A DNA stretch of 64,000 nt from contig PKXU01000165.1 of assembly GCA_003132445.1 (NCBI GenBank), forward strand, positions 1 to 64,000, read 5' to 3'. Below are positions 1-8,211 of this stretch, in pieces. A program made the translations under genes and the position numbers. The number at the start of each line of letters is the position of its first letter. The stretch's first letter is position 1. The notes under the pieces were generated by a model. That model saw only the letters and a list, made by a program, of their open reading frames with translations. It did not search any database and was not told the origin of the DNA. Origin of the DNA: Acidobacteriaceae bacterium (GTDB taxonomy: Bacteria; Acidobacteriota; Terriglobia; Terriglobales; Acidobacteriaceae).

Positions 1-24
1 GTTCGACTCCCGCCGCCTCCACCA
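1..24 (+). ncRNA. ssrA: 3' end of tmRNA (or tRNA), truncated by window edge
   Basis: The first 24 bases fold as the end of a tRNA-like domain: T-loop TTCGACT (2-8), 3' T-stem CCCGC (9-13), 3' acceptor strand CGCCTCC (14-20), discriminator A21 and encoded CCA (22-24). Position 70 of the acceptor is U, which with a G3 would form the G-U pair recognised by alanyl-tRNA synthetase, as in tmRNA and tRNA-Ala. The sequence resembles tmRNA ends, but the body lies outside the window, so tRNA is not excluded. Confidence 0.6.
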
Positions 25-29
25 TACTG

Positions 30-239
30 TCAGATGTTGATTCCCTCTTTGGTTGGTTCGAGGGAACGTATCCCAACTTGATGTTTCGGAACTAATGGCG
101 CGGGCAACGAAACCGACACCGTCGTTCCAGAACTGTCCGACTGTATGCTGATCTCCCCGCCTAGAGGTCCGCTCGAAAACAGCCTCGGAATAGAGGTGTG
201 GGGCACTTGGCCGGCTACCCTGGGATTTCGGAAGCCGAA
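30..239 (-). pseudogene. Histidine-kinase C-terminal (HATPase_c) remnant
   Basis: On the minus strand, an open frame of 69 codons runs from just after the stop of the PRC-barrel gene to a TGA at 30-32. It has no plausible start. Its middle reads LGGEISIQSDSSGTTVSVSLP, the form of the last ATP-binding strands of sensor kinases (G-G-x-I-x-I-x-S, then G-T-T-V-x-V-x-L-P). Dimerisation, N-box and G1-box parts are missing. I read it as the decayed end of a kinase gene next to the tmRNA 3' end. It could be a chance match. Confidence 0.45.
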
Positions 240-1022
240 TCAATGATGCCCAACGAGTTCCCTTCGCTCCCGTCCGGGCTTCTCGGTATGCCAATACCTC
301 TCACGTAGATAGTGACGATGCAATTCCTCTTCGTAATCGCGAGTAATGAGTGCTTCTTCGGTGTATTCCGGAGCGCCTTTGACGGCTTCGCGAGTGAGGT
401 TAATGAAGACTTTCGATTCTTCCCAGCTGATTCGTTCAATCCATTGGGTTGAAATCAGGACCTTCTTACCCGGCCACCAATTACGCGTGTCCACAATCAA
501 GTAGCGAATCGCCCAATCCTCGTCATCCACTACAAAATCCGAAACGTGACCGATCTCTCCATCCTGGGCCTGAATCGTACGGCCGGTTACATCCTTCGTG
601 CTGCGCAAGTGCAGGTCATCACTCTTTTTGTGACGAGTGGCTGCCGACCATCGTCCTTGTCGCTGAGGGTAAGCGGAATCGCCCCACATGTAAGGGCCGT
701 CCCAGTAGGCTGGCCAACCATAAAACGAGTAGTACTGAATCTCGTACTGTCGGGAGACTGGTTTGTCGGTGTCCAAGGATGGACTGTTCTCAATTTGCTT
801 CTTGGTCAGATCGACGGGAATGACCTGGTCATCCTTGCGGGCTGGGTCGAGTGCGTAAGGCGAAATCAAAACCTGCCGACCGTCCAGCCAGCCACCTGTA
901 TCGGCAACGAGATATCGAACCGCCCAACTCCGGTCATCGAAGTAGAACTCTTCCGCCTTGCCGATGTCTCCGTCGCGGGCACTCAGTTTGTAACCCTTGA
1001 GATCTCGAGCTAGTCGCAGCAT
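240..1022 (-). CDS. Tandem PRC-barrel domain protein
   Basis: 260 residues. The start at 1022 is chosen because AAGGAG lies 8 bases upstream; an in-frame ATG at 1028 is too close to that ribosome site. Two PRC-barrel units are visible, one at about residues 1-75 and one at about 140-215. Each has the pattern D-G-(D/E)-I-G, then D-D-x-x-W-A-(V/I)-R-Y-L, then a V-L-I-S strand. PRC-barrel proteins of this two-copy form are common near stress and membrane genes in soil bacteria, but their ligand is unknown. The C-terminus is rich in Arg, Glu and His. No signal peptide, so probably cytoplasmic. It may be co-transcribed with the upstream proton ATPase. Confidence 0.85.
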   Translation of the reverse strand: MLRLARDLKGYKLSARDGDIGKAEEFYFDDRSWAVRYLVADTGGWLDGRQVLISPYALDPARKDDQVIPVDLTKKQIENSPSLDTDKPVSRQYEIQYYSFYGWPAYWDGPYMWGDSAYPQRQGRWSAATRHKKSDDLHLRSTKDVTGRTIQAQDGEIGHVSDFVVDDEDWAIRYLIVDTRNWWPGKKVLISTQWIERISWEESKVFINLTREAVKGAPEYTEEALITRDYEEELHRHYLRERYWHTEKPGRERRELVGHH

Positions 1023-1162
1023 ATGCATTTCTCCTTGCGTGCAAGTCGGCCACAAGTGTTTTCGATAGGAAGCAACACATCCCTATGGATAAAGGGTAAG
1101 CGAAGGAAAGCTCGCAGTCTGATCAATAATGCTCACCGGACCTCGGAGCCAGCGTTGCGGGA

Positions 1163-3490
1163 TCATGCAATCTGGAATCGCCGGAAGACGGGTACTTTGA
1201 TCAAATCCGATAGGAAGGCAAAAAGCAGCGCTGCCAAAAGCATAGAAGCGACGACCGCGATTGGCAGAGGCCGCATCGCGATACCGCGCATCGCCAGGGC
1301 ACAGATGATCGCGATGTCGCCGATCGTCGAAACAATGAGCCATGTACCTGGGCGAGAGTTCCACAAATGTTGGCGTTCGCGAATGGCGTAGAGGGTAGCC
1401 TCGCCGCCGAACACGAGCGTGATCGCGGCGAGGGTTTGGAGCGCGCCGATGTCGAGCCCCAGCTGGTATTTACCTACAAGTAGCGAACCCGTACAGAACC
1501 CTAGAAGGCAGATTCCCAGGACGGAGCATGCCAACACCAGCTTGCCGATTTGCCACTGATTGGGCTTTGCCGACGGCCGGACGTTGTCTGCGGTGACAGA
1601 TATCCCAAGAAAATCGCCGGTAATCATGATGATCACCATGAGTAAGGGTGTAAGGATGGCGTGACCAGTGACGATCAATCCGATGGCGAGGAATAGAACA
1701 TTGACTATCTTCTTGGTGACTGAGTTCAGCGTATAGGTAAGAATGCGCTGGAATGCCGAACGGCCTTCCTTGACGGCGAAAACGATGCCGCCGAGTCCGG
1801 GAGTGGTCAACACAATTCCTGCAGCTGACTTCGCTACGTCCGTTGCCGTGGATACGGCGACTCCAATCTGTGCCTGTCGCAGAGCGGGCGCATCGTTCGC
1901 ACCGTCCCCGCACATCCCAACCGTGTGGCCGCTCTTCTCGAACGCCTTCACCAGGTCATACTTTCCCTCGGGAAAGATACCGGCGAACACGGCGAACTGC
2001 TCCGGGCGCACATCCTTCGGAAGCGGGCCAGGCGGACAGATCGGGCCGTCCAGTCCTACTGCATGAGCCACGATACTTGCTGTAGCCGGCGCATCCCCAG
2101 TCACCATAACCATGCGCACCCCTAGAGTCTTTAACTCGGTGATGAGAGCAGCGGCGTCGGATCGAGGTGGATCGCTCAGCGCGATCAGCCCGATGAGTTG
2201 CATAGCATTGGGAGCGCCGGCCACAACTGCGAGGACTCTGTAACCTTGCTTCTCAAGTTCATCGGCCTCCGTCGCTCCTGCGGAACTCTCCCCTTTCGCA
2301 GATGGCTGCGCAAGTGTTATCACCGTGCCATACGCCCCCTTCACGATCCGTAAACTCTGACCGTTTCCGGTGGTGGCCATGGCCTCCGACATCTTCCTGG
2401 CCGGGTCGAACGGTATGAATTTGACGAGCTTCGGCGAATTTTGCTCGCTCTTCTGTTTAGCGGCACCTCGAATGGCTTCGTCGACAGGATCCTGGCCCCC
2501 ATCCGCACTTGCCAGCGAGGCCAATGCGAGGACGTGAGCTTCATTGAAACCGGGCATGGGACGAACGCTGTTCACGGATAATTGGTTCTGGGTCAACGTA
2601 CCCGTCTTATCGGAGCAGAGCACATCCATGGTCGCCGCTTCATCGACGGCGGAAAGTCGGGTCGAAAGGACTCCCACTCTCGCAAGGGATCGAGCCCCGA
2701 GAGCGGTGGCAAGCGTAAACGTCGCAGGCAAAGCTACCGGGATCGCTGCGAGCACTGCTGTGAGCAAAAGAGGAATCGTTTCGCTCCAGGGCAGACCGCG
2801 GAAGGTCGCATAGGAAATCAGCCCAACGATGATCACGCCGTTGAAAATCGCGAGGTTGCGCACTACATGCAGAACAGCCTTCTGTTGCGAGCTCACAACA
2901 TGCGCCGTGCGTACCAACTCCGCGGTGTGTCCGAATTTGGTTCGCGGCCCCGTCTGGATTACTCTTGCGGTAGCCTCGCCTCGACGCACGAGTGCTCCTG
3001 CATAGGTCTCCACGCCCGCGCCAGACTCGACCGGCACAGATTCACCCGTCAGCATCGATTGGTCGAGGAGCACGGACCCGTCCACGATCTTCACATCCGC
3101 GGCTACCACTGCGCCCAGAGATAGCTTGACCAAATCACCCGGGACCAACTCCGCAGAGGGTAGGACTTTCCATATGCCATCCCGCTGCACCGACGCATTT
3201 AAGGCAAGACGCGACTTCAGGGCCGCGAGTGTTGCCTGCGCTTTCCCTTCCTGAAAGAATCCCAAAGCAGCATTGAAAACAAGTAGAAACGCTATGACCG
3301 CTGCCTCGGTGACCTTGTGCACTACTAGCTGCAAGACGATCGCCGCCTCAAGCATCCACGGAACGGGAGCCCATAATTTGTCGATCATTCTGCGCAATGG
3401 GTGGAGCGCAGCGCTGGGCATGGAGTTTGGCCCCACCGTTTCGAGGCGGCTGCGAGCCTCCTGCGTCGTTAGTCCGGATTCATCAGCCAT
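1163..3490 (-). CDS. Plasma-membrane-type proton-efflux P-type ATPase
   Basis: 775 residues, full length for bacterial P3A pumps. All catalytic marks are present: TGES of the actuator domain (148-151), phosphorylated Asp294 in DKTGTLT, TGDAP (464-468) and GDGANDAP (528-535). Hydrophobic segments flank the actuator domain, and a C-terminal membrane block includes an acidic residue in M-I-T-G-D-F, where plant and fungal proton pumps carry their proton-binding Asp. The N-terminus shows the cation-ATPase N domain (LTTQEARSRLETVGPN). The family exports protons at the cost of ATP; the ion is inferred from overall resemblance to the H+ rather than Ca2+ class. The ribosome site is weak. It sits in a stress-gene cluster, which suggests a role in acid or energy stress. 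Confidence 0.9.
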   Translation of the reverse strand: MADESGLTTQEARSRLETVGPNSMPSAALHPLRRMIDKLWAPVPWMLEAAIVLQLVVHKVTEAAVIAFLLVFNAALGFFQEGKAQATLAALKSRLALNASVQRDGIWKVLPSAELVPGDLVKLSLGAVVAADVKIVDGSVLLDQSMLTGESVPVESGAGVETYAGALVRRGEATARVIQTGPRTKFGHTAELVRTAHVVSSQQKAVLHVVRNLAIFNGVIIVGLISYATFRGLPWSETIPLLLTAVLAAIPVALPATFTLATALGARSLARVGVLSTRLSAVDEAATMDVLCSDKTGTLTQNQLSVNSVRPMPGFNEAHVLALASLASADGGQDPVDEAIRGAAKQKSEQNSPKLVKFIPFDPARKMSEAMATTGNGQSLRIVKGAYGTVITLAQPSAKGESSAGATEADELEKQGYRVLAVVAGAPNAMQLIGLIALSDPPRSDAAALITELKTLGVRMVMVTGDAPATASIVAHAVGLDGPICPPGPLPKDVRPEQFAVFAGIFPEGKYDLVKAFEKSGHTVGMCGDGANDAPALRQAQIGVAVSTATDVAKSAAGIVLTTPGLGGIVFAVKEGRSAFQRILTYTLNSVTKKIVNVLFLAIGLIVTGHAILTPLLMVIIMITGDFLGISVTADNVRPSAKPNQWQIGKLVLACSVLGICLLGFCTGSLLVGKYQLGLDIGALQTLAAITLVFGGEATLYAIRERQHLWNSRPGTWLIVSTIGDIAIICALAMRGIAMRPLPIAVVASMLLAALLFAFLSDLIKVPVFRRFQIA

Positions 3491-3685
3491 TGTGACTTTG
3501 GATTGATTGCTGGGAGAATCTTCGAGTTTCGGCTGATGCGGAATTGAGCGCTGTCGTCCTCATAAGCAGGCCTCCCGCTTCTTCATTCACTCGAACTAAG
3601 AAACCAACTGCGGAGGCGACCTGAGCGTTCGAAACCTCAGGAGTGACTTGATTGAGGAAGTGGCTTTACCGAGACCGCGAAGAAG

Positions 3686-4147
3686 CTACCAAACAAAGAG
3701 GCGAGCACCGGAACCGGGAGAACGCACCCTGCCAATTTGAGTCGAAGGAGCTCGCACTGGAATCTCCTCACCGATCTCCGCGTTCGGAAGCGCTGGCTGT
3801 GTCGCGCTGATCTTTTCGATCTCCACAGCACCGTGACCGTTCATGATCTCGGCCGCTTGGTCTGCTTTCTTGCCGGGACCTGTTGCGAAAACCATGACGC
3901 CGCCGCGACGTACACCTTGGACATATGCTTCTGCGTCCGCTTCGACAACCCCGAACGCCGTCAGATCCCGAATTAAACCGACTTCAAAATCAGTGCGTGG
4001 AGTACTCATGACACCGCTGCCCGCCATCTCGATGGGCTCTCCTAAAACACGGATGTCCTTTTGGAGGAAACCTTTGGCCGTCAGATCGCGAACGACTCCG
4101 TCGACCAATCCTGAATTTTCAAACAGTCCTACTGCAGTCTTTGCCAT
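3686..4147 (-). CDS. General stress protein 17M-like small protein
   Basis: 153 residues; the start ATG follows AAGGGG at a suitable distance. The N-terminus (MAKTAVGLFENSGLVDGVV) and the later G-G-V-M-V-F-A strand resemble the ferredoxin-like general stress protein 17M/YflT fold, in which a sequence turns into a short alpha/beta unit beginning with a protein name-like V-G-L-F. The tail from about residue 115 is low in structure. It is divergent from the gene at 4390, with a palindromic site at 4215 between them. A shortened relative of its N-terminus is encoded at 5857. No enzyme activity can be assigned. Confidence 0.65.
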   Translation of the reverse strand: MAKTAVGLFENSGLVDGVVRDLTAKGFLQKDIRVLGEPIEMAGSGVMSTPRTDFEVGLIRDLTAFGVVEADAEAYVQGVRRGGVMVFATGPGKKADQAAEIMNGHGAVEIEKISATQPALPNAEIGEEIPVRAPSTQIGRVRSPGSGARLFVW

Positions 4148-4214
4148 ATTGTCCCCTTTGCACCGTTCATAGATTCACTCAACTCTTAGATTCGCTCAAC
4201 CGCGTTTGCAATAC

Positions 4215-4230
4215 TGATCAGAATTGATCA
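4215..4230. promoter_or_regulatory. Palindrome TGATCA-GAAT-TGATCA, candidate operator
   Basis: Perfect 6-4-6 inverted repeat (7-base arms if the flanking C and G are counted). It lies midway in the 242-base gap between the divergent stress-like genes at 3686-4147 and 4390-4950, where one bound regulator could act on both. Its spacing and outer bases (TGA...TCA) match the TGAGCR-N4-TGCWCA palindromes found elsewhere in the first 18 kb, with one base changed per arm. Confidence 0.5.
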
Positions 4231-4303
4231 GCTAATCTCGGCCTGAGGGTTGAGACTGGGTTTGGTGCACAAACGCGGTAAGGAGACCGTGCTGCTTATC
4301 TTT

Positions 4304-4325
4304 GTGGTGACACGGTGGTGACACG
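4304..4325. repeat. Two tandem copies of GTGGTGACACG
   Basis: Exact 11-base unit repeated head to tail, 65 bases before the start of the gene at 4390. Could be a double binding site or a replication-slippage product. Confidence 0.7.
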
Positions 4326-4389
4326 CTAAACGATTTCTGTCTCTCAGCGGTCGCGATCTTCATACGCAACATTTGAAAGGAAACTAATC

Positions 4390-4950
4390 ATGGTTCGTAC
4401 GACAGCGCCAAGCAATCCGAGCAACTCCGTAGCGGCAGTGTTCGCGCAGCATTCTGCTGCCGAAAAAGCGGTGAAGGAATTGAAAGACGGCGGGTTCGAC
4501 GTCAAGAAACTCTCCATCGTCGGCAGCGATTACCATTCGGAAGAAAATGTAGTTGGTTTCTACAACGCGGGCGACCGGATGATGTACTGGGGCAAGACGG
4601 GAGCTTTTTGGGGCGGACTCTGGGGCCTGCTCTTCGGGTCGGCGTTCTTCCTGATCCCCGGTTTAGGTCCTATCCTGGCGGCCGGTCCCGTAGTCACCTG
4701 GATTATCGCCGCCCTGGAAGGCGCAGTTGTGGTGGGCGGAGTGAGCGCGTTGGGAGCGGGGCTGTTCAGCCTGGGCATTCCGAAGGACAGCATTTTGAAG
4801 TACGAAGCTTCGGTCAAGGCCGGCAAGTTCTTGCTGATTGCCCACGGCACCGCCAATGAAGTGCAGCATGCCCGGGACATCCTGCAAAATTCGGGCGCCG
4901 AGCAGATCAACGTACATCAGCCAGCCGCAGAACCCGCTCTTGTTGCCTGA
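4390..4950 (+). CDS. DUF1269/general-stress-like membrane protein
   Basis: 186 residues, preceded by AAAGGAAA. An N-terminal alpha/beta unit (SVAAVFAQHSAAEKAVKEL, then FDVKKLSIVG) resembles the general stress protein 17M domain. It is followed by a glycine-rich hydrophobic hairpin at about residues 62-125 (WGGLWGLLFGSAFFLIPGLG and ALEGAVVVGGVSALGAGLFS) and a last strand-helix unit (KFLLIAHGTANEVQHARDIL). This order is typical of DUF1269-type stress membrane proteins of unknown role. It is divergent from 3686-4147 and shares the intervening palindrome, which suggests stress-controlled expression. Confidence 0.8.
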   Translation: MVRTTAPSNPSNSVAAVFAQHSAAEKAVKELKDGGFDVKKLSIVGSDYHSEENVVGFYNAGDRMMYWGKTGAFWGGLWGLLFGSAFFLIPGLGPILAAGPVVTWIIAALEGAVVVGGVSALGAGLFSLGIPKDSILKYEASVKAGKFLLIAHGTANEVQHARDILQNSGAEQINVHQPAAEPALVA

Positions 4951-5010
4951 ATCAAGGTCGAGAGTAGTGCCATAAATGGACCGCTGGCAATACCGAGCCA
5001 GTAGATCCAT

Positions 5011-5047
5011 ACCACCCAGCCGCGCCTATCTCGGCGGCTGGGGTGGT
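5011..5047 (+). terminator. Strong hairpin after the 4390 gene
   Basis: ACCACCCAGCCGC (5011-5023) pairs with GCGGCTGGGGTGGT (5034-5047) with one bulged G, followed by TTTCTTTGG. The T-run is short, so it may be a terminator or an attenuator in front of the small gene at 5066, whose ribosome site begins only 6 bases later. Confidence 0.6.
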
Positions 5048-5065
5048 TTCTTTGGAGTAGCGATT

Positions 5066-5254
5066 ATGAAAGAATATTTGAAATCGATCATCGAGGTACT
5101 CAGCAGAGACGCAAATCAGCTGGAACATCATGCCCAAAAGCTCAGACGAATCTCACCCGACCTTTCCGTCGATCTTAAGTCGGACGCCACGCTCATCGAT
5201 GACAGAGTCGCGTCGATCAGAAAGCAAATCGAACTTCTGGAGCACTGGGAGTAG
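5066..5254 (+). CDS. Small coiled hypothetical protein
   Basis: 62 residues starting at MKEYLKS, preceded by GGAG at 8-9 bases. The frame is open further upstream, but the hairpin at 5011-5047 and the ribosome site favour this start. The protein is charged and predicted helical (heptad-like Leu/Ile spacing at both ends) with no Cys and no membrane segment. Function unknown. First of a run of small same-strand genes up to 6610. Confidence 0.6.
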   Translation: MKEYLKSIIEVLSRDANQLEHHAQKLRRISPDLSVDLKSDATLIDDRVASIRKQIELLEHWE

Positions 5255-5306
5255 CATCGACCGCTGGAAGGCGAACTGCTCGATATCTATTTCATGAGGG
5301 GGAAAC

Positions 5307-5486
5307 ATGCCTAATACCGGCGAGAGGCGAGAAATCAGCAAGCGAGTGAACGCGAAGGAAGCAGAAATGATCCAGCAGTCCAAGAAGCTGGTGTCCAGAA
5401 CGCGAGAGGTCACCGCCGACACAGACGCGAAGAACTTATCGCGCAGTACCGGAACGAACAAGCGGAAATCTTCCCGCAATCGGTAA
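5307..5486 (+). CDS. Small basic hypothetical protein
   Basis: 59 residues, MPNTGERREI... ending in S-S-R-N-R. GAGGGGG lies 5-6 bases before the ATG, a strong ribosome site, which is the main support. The protein is rich in Lys, Arg, Glu and Thr and looks soluble and partly disordered. Its C-terminal half (K-N-L-S-R-S-T-G-T-N-K-R-K) could bind nucleic acid by charge. Located 52 bases after the preceding small gene. No family recognised. Confidence 0.45.
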   Translation: MPNTGERREISKRVNAKEAEMIQQSKKLVSRTREVTADTDAKNLSRSTGTNKRKSSRNR

Positions 5487-5537
5487 CGCAAGCCGCCCGA
5501 GACCGCAACTCCAATCGGGGCGAACAGAGAGGACAAA

Positions 5538-5801
5538 GTGCGAAAGAAAATGAACCGACCGATCTCCACAACGCCGGATCAAAGCAGTCACGAATCAGAA
5601 GTGCAGTCCGGTGACACGCAAGGTTTGTCAAACGACGAGCAGGCGAATAGTGAAAGCGTCGAAGAATTAGCCGCTGACGGCCAAGCTTTCGAAGCGGCGG
5701 CCGTGAGCGGCGTAGAAGACGCCGACGATCCTGATGTTCATGAAGTCAAAACCAGAGAGGTGGCGGAGGACGATGTACCCCGCGAGTACGACGAACAATA
5801 A
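5538..5801 (+). CDS. Small acidic disordered protein
   Basis: 87 residues from GTG (5538), chosen over the ATG at 5550 because GAGAGG lies 5 bases before the GTG while the ATG has no ribosome site. After a basic start (RKKMNRP) the protein is strongly acidic and rich in Ser, Glu, Asp and Gln, without hydrophobic core, so likely disordered, as in many stress-hydration proteins. Function unknown; position in the stress cluster is the only clue. Confidence 0.5.
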   Translation: MRKKMNRPISTTPDQSSHESEVQSGDTQGLSNDEQANSESVEELAADGQAFEAAAVSGVEDADDPDVHEVKTREVAEDDVPREYDEQ

Positions 5802-5856
5802 CGCTTTTATATGTGCGGACGCCAACTTAAACAGCGTCCCTGAGTTGTGGAGGCAT

Positions 5857-6123
5857 ATGACAAAAACGGCAGCTGGCTTATCTGAGAATCCAGAGTCGAC
5901 CAATGACCTCGTTCGCGATCTCGAGGAGAGCGGTTACCCTGTGGATGGGGCGCCGGAGCTGTTTGTCCCGCAACCAGACGGTCTGACGCTGGAGTCAGAG
6001 ATACCTGGATTCCCTTCAGTACCAGCCGACAGTGCGCACACAATGCCCAATGCTCCGAGCGAACACAAAAGCACAAGCTGCGGCGACGTCGACGAACAAG
6101 GCGACGGTGCGAACATTTCCTGA
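5857..6123 (+). CDS. Short paralogue of the 3686 stress protein
   Basis: 88 residues. The frame opens earlier (5734), but TGGAGG right before the ATG at 5857 and similarity of MTKTAAGLSENPESTNDLV to the start of the 3686-4147 product (MAKTAVGLFENSGLVDGVV, then VRDL) fix this start. After residue 30 the sequence is Pro/Ser/Asp-rich and lacks the G-G-V-M-V-F-A strand, so the stress-protein fold is probably incomplete. It looks like a duplicated and decayed or re-purposed copy. Confidence 0.55.
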   Translation: MTKTAAGLSENPESTNDLVRDLEESGYPVDGAPELFVPQPDGLTLESEIPGFPSVPADSAHTMPNAPSEHKSTSCGDVDEQGDGANIS

Positions 6124-6310
6124 AGATATTATCTACAGCGCCGAGTGCTGATCTGCCATTGAGTCGCGGTCTCATCCCCTTCCACCCGTGTGTCGACTAT
6201 CAGAACTGCGCAATATGGACCAGCCAAACCATTGTCTCTAGGTCATTCTGTATGTGGCTGGGAGATGAACTGTCGAAGCGAAGGCAGCTCAGGACTCTTG
6301 GAGGAAATCC

Positions 6311-6610
6311 TTGGATAGGCCTCATATTAGCAATAAGCCGACACCCAAATTGCGTAACGCTCCCCAACCGCCGTTGTCACACCCCGGGGCGCCCCCTGAT
6401 TCAGACCGTGCCAAGAAGCCACCACTTGTCGAACCCTCCGGCACCGGTCAAGAGTTGAATCCCGGAGATCGTGTCGAGGGCTTAGGCGACTTCGGAATGC
6501 CGACCGGCGAGCTTGGCACAGTTCGGCAAGTGAACGACGATGACGCGGTCGTCAAATGGGATGACGACGGTCGTATAAGAGTTCACCAACCTTCGCTCAA
6601 GAAGGTGTAG
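6311..6610 (+). CDS. Small beta-rich (SH3-like) hypothetical protein
   Basis: 99 residues from TTG (6311), preceded by GGAGGAAA. The first 45 residues are Pro-rich and probably disordered. The last 50 (LNPGDRVEGLGDFGMPTGEL, then G-T-V-R-Q-V-N-D-D-D-A-V-V-K-W-D-D-D-G) look like one small barrel of the KOW/SH3 type with a repeated V-x-W core. Function unknown. No gene follows for 320 bases. Confidence 0.55.
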   Translation: MDRPHISNKPTPKLRNAPQPPLSHPGAPPDSDRAKKPPLVEPSGTGQELNPGDRVEGLGDFGMPTGELGTVRQVNDDDAVVKWDDDGRIRVHQPSLKKV

Positions 6611-6931
6611 GTAACAAGCCGTCTCCTCTCGATGCGCCCTCCTTTCGATTTCCGAAGTGAGCGATTCTGCACAGTATTCAAAGAGCGACTCAGCGAAACT
6701 AAGACAGCTTCAAGAGGGCACGCACGTTTGTGTTTAGGAGAGCAGCGTTACTGCCGAACTCAGATCGCGGCGAAGAGCATCCCGTTTTTGACCCTTTTGT
6801 CCCAACTGTGAAGACGTGGCTCCGCCAGCTTAGTGCCCGTTTGTCTATTAAGCGTCTCTGGAACAGATCTGCTTGAGATTGCATTTGAGATTGCACTTCG
6901 GGAGCTATGTGAGTGGAAGGGATTCAAAGTC
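6611..6931. other. Gap with one palindromic motif, no gene seen
   Basis: About 320 bases before the DUF3300 gene. It contains the palindrome at 6658-6673. No convincing ribosome site plus open frame was found on either strand. Confidence 0.6.
6658..6673. promoter_or_regulatory. Palindromic motif TGAGCG-ATTC-TGCACA
   Basis: Copy of the 16-base TGAGCR-N4-TGCWCA motif, with one mismatch between arms (A for T). It is 258 bases upstream of the DUF3300 start. Confidence 0.5.
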
Positions 6932-8155
6932 ATGAAAATTGTCGGACATATCGCAGGATTGGTAAGCCGTCGCTGGGGCAGGCGAAGTTTAATTCCTATG
7001 TTGTGTTCAGTTCTGCTGCTCGCCGTTTGGCCGCGGACGCTGTCTGCTCAGCAAGACCAGCAGGCTCCACAGCAGCCTCAAGACCAACAAGGGCAGTCGC
7101 AGGCAGCGTCGGCGCCACCCTACGCACAACAGAGTCCTGAGCAGTTGCAGCGGCTCGTTGCACCGATTGCGCTGTATCCGGATTCGTTGGTGGCGCAGAT
7201 TTTGGCGGCGGCCACGTTTCCCGAGCAAGTCGTCGAGGCCGACCGCTGGGTACAAGCGAATCCCGACTTGAAGGGTGACGCCTTGGGTAAGGCCGTGGAC
7301 CAGCAACCGTGGGACCCAAGCGTGAAAGCGCTTACTGCGTTTCCCTCCGTGCTGGGAAACATGGACAAGAACCTCTCGTGGGCGTCGTCACTCGGCGATG
7401 CCTACTTCAATCAACAACCGGATGTCATGGATGCGGTGCAGGTGATGCGTCGTCGAGCCCAAGCTGCGGGCGATCTCAAGACCACATCGCAGCAGAACGT
7501 GACCACGCAAGACTCGACGATTTCGGTTCAGCCTTCCGACTCTGAAATAGTCTATGTGCCCGCTTACAACCCTTGGTTGGTTTATGGAGATCCGATCATG
7601 GCGTGGCCGGGATGGTATCCGTATCCTGGAATTTGGTTCGGCGGTCCGTATCTGTCGTGGGGTGGTGGCTTCGGAATCGGCTGGTTCGGTGGCTATGGAT
7701 GGGGTTGGAATCACTGGGGATTCAATTGGCACGGCGGGTACGCGATGTACGGCGGCGGCAGGTACTACTCCCGGAGCAACACGTTTTATAACCGGAGCAA
7801 TTTCTACCGGGCAGGAAGCGCACGGGGCGGTAACGGCATGCGTGGGGGAACTGGCTCTCGTTCTTTTGCAGGGAACAGGTCCGCTAACGGAAACGTTGCA
7901 GGGCGCGGCGGTGCTGGCAACCGTTCCGGCGCAGTGGCCCGGCCTTTCGATGGAAACTCCAAGGCTGCGCGAGGATACGCGGCGCCGCGCGGTCAAAGCG
8001 GCGTCCGATCCGGCGCGTTTAGCGGCTATTCTCACGGCGGACAGACCCGGAGCTACTCCTCGCGTGGCAGCGCCAGTATGGGCGCGGCACATGCCAGTGG
8101 AGGCGGAGGTTCGCACGCCGGCGGTGGGGGCCATGGTGGCGGCGGGCGCCGGTAA
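6932..8155 (+). CDS. DUF3300 exported protein with glycine-rich tail
   Basis: 407 residues. The start at 6932 is chosen for its signal peptide (Arg-rich n-region, then IPMLCSVLLLAVWP, cut near LSA-QQ) and the GAAGGGA ribosome site; the frame opens 99 bases earlier. After a Gln/Pro-rich linker the DUF3300 core (about 70-230) contains LVAPIALYPDSLVAQILAA, the family hallmark, then D-R-W-V and V-Y-V-P-A-Y-N-P. Residues 230-300 are rich in Trp/Gly/Tyr, and the final 100 residues in Gly/Ser/Arg. Exported, role unknown. The next gene is DUF2950, a pairing common in Proteobacteria and Acidobacteria. Confidence 0.85.
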   Translation: MKIVGHIAGLVSRRWGRRSLIPMLCSVLLLAVWPRTLSAQQDQQAPQQPQDQQGQSQAASAPPYAQQSPEQLQRLVAPIALYPDSLVAQILAAATFPEQVVEADRWVQANPDLKGDALGKAVDQQPWDPSVKALTAFPSVLGNMDKNLSWASSLGDAYFNQQPDVMDAVQVMRRRAQAAGDLKTTSQQNVTTQDSTISVQPSDSEIVYVPAYNPWLVYGDPIMAWPGWYPYPGIWFGGPYLSWGGGFGIGWFGGYGWGWNHWGFNWHGGYAMYGGGRYYSRSNTFYNRSNFYRAGSARGGNGMRGGTGSRSFAGNRSANGNVAGRGGAGNRSGAVARPFDGNSKAARGYAAPRGQSGVRSGAFSGYSHGGQTRSYSSRGSASMGAAHASGGGGSHAGGGGHGGGGRR

Positions 8156-8211
8156 TCGAAGTTCTTATTACGTTGCTGAGTTTGCAAAAGTGTGAATTGG
8201 AGAAGATCAAA

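Noticed and set aside
6159-6458. Plus-strand frame of 99 codons before the SH3-like gene
   Set aside because: Overlaps the better supported frame at 6311, no ribosome site, unnatural residue use.
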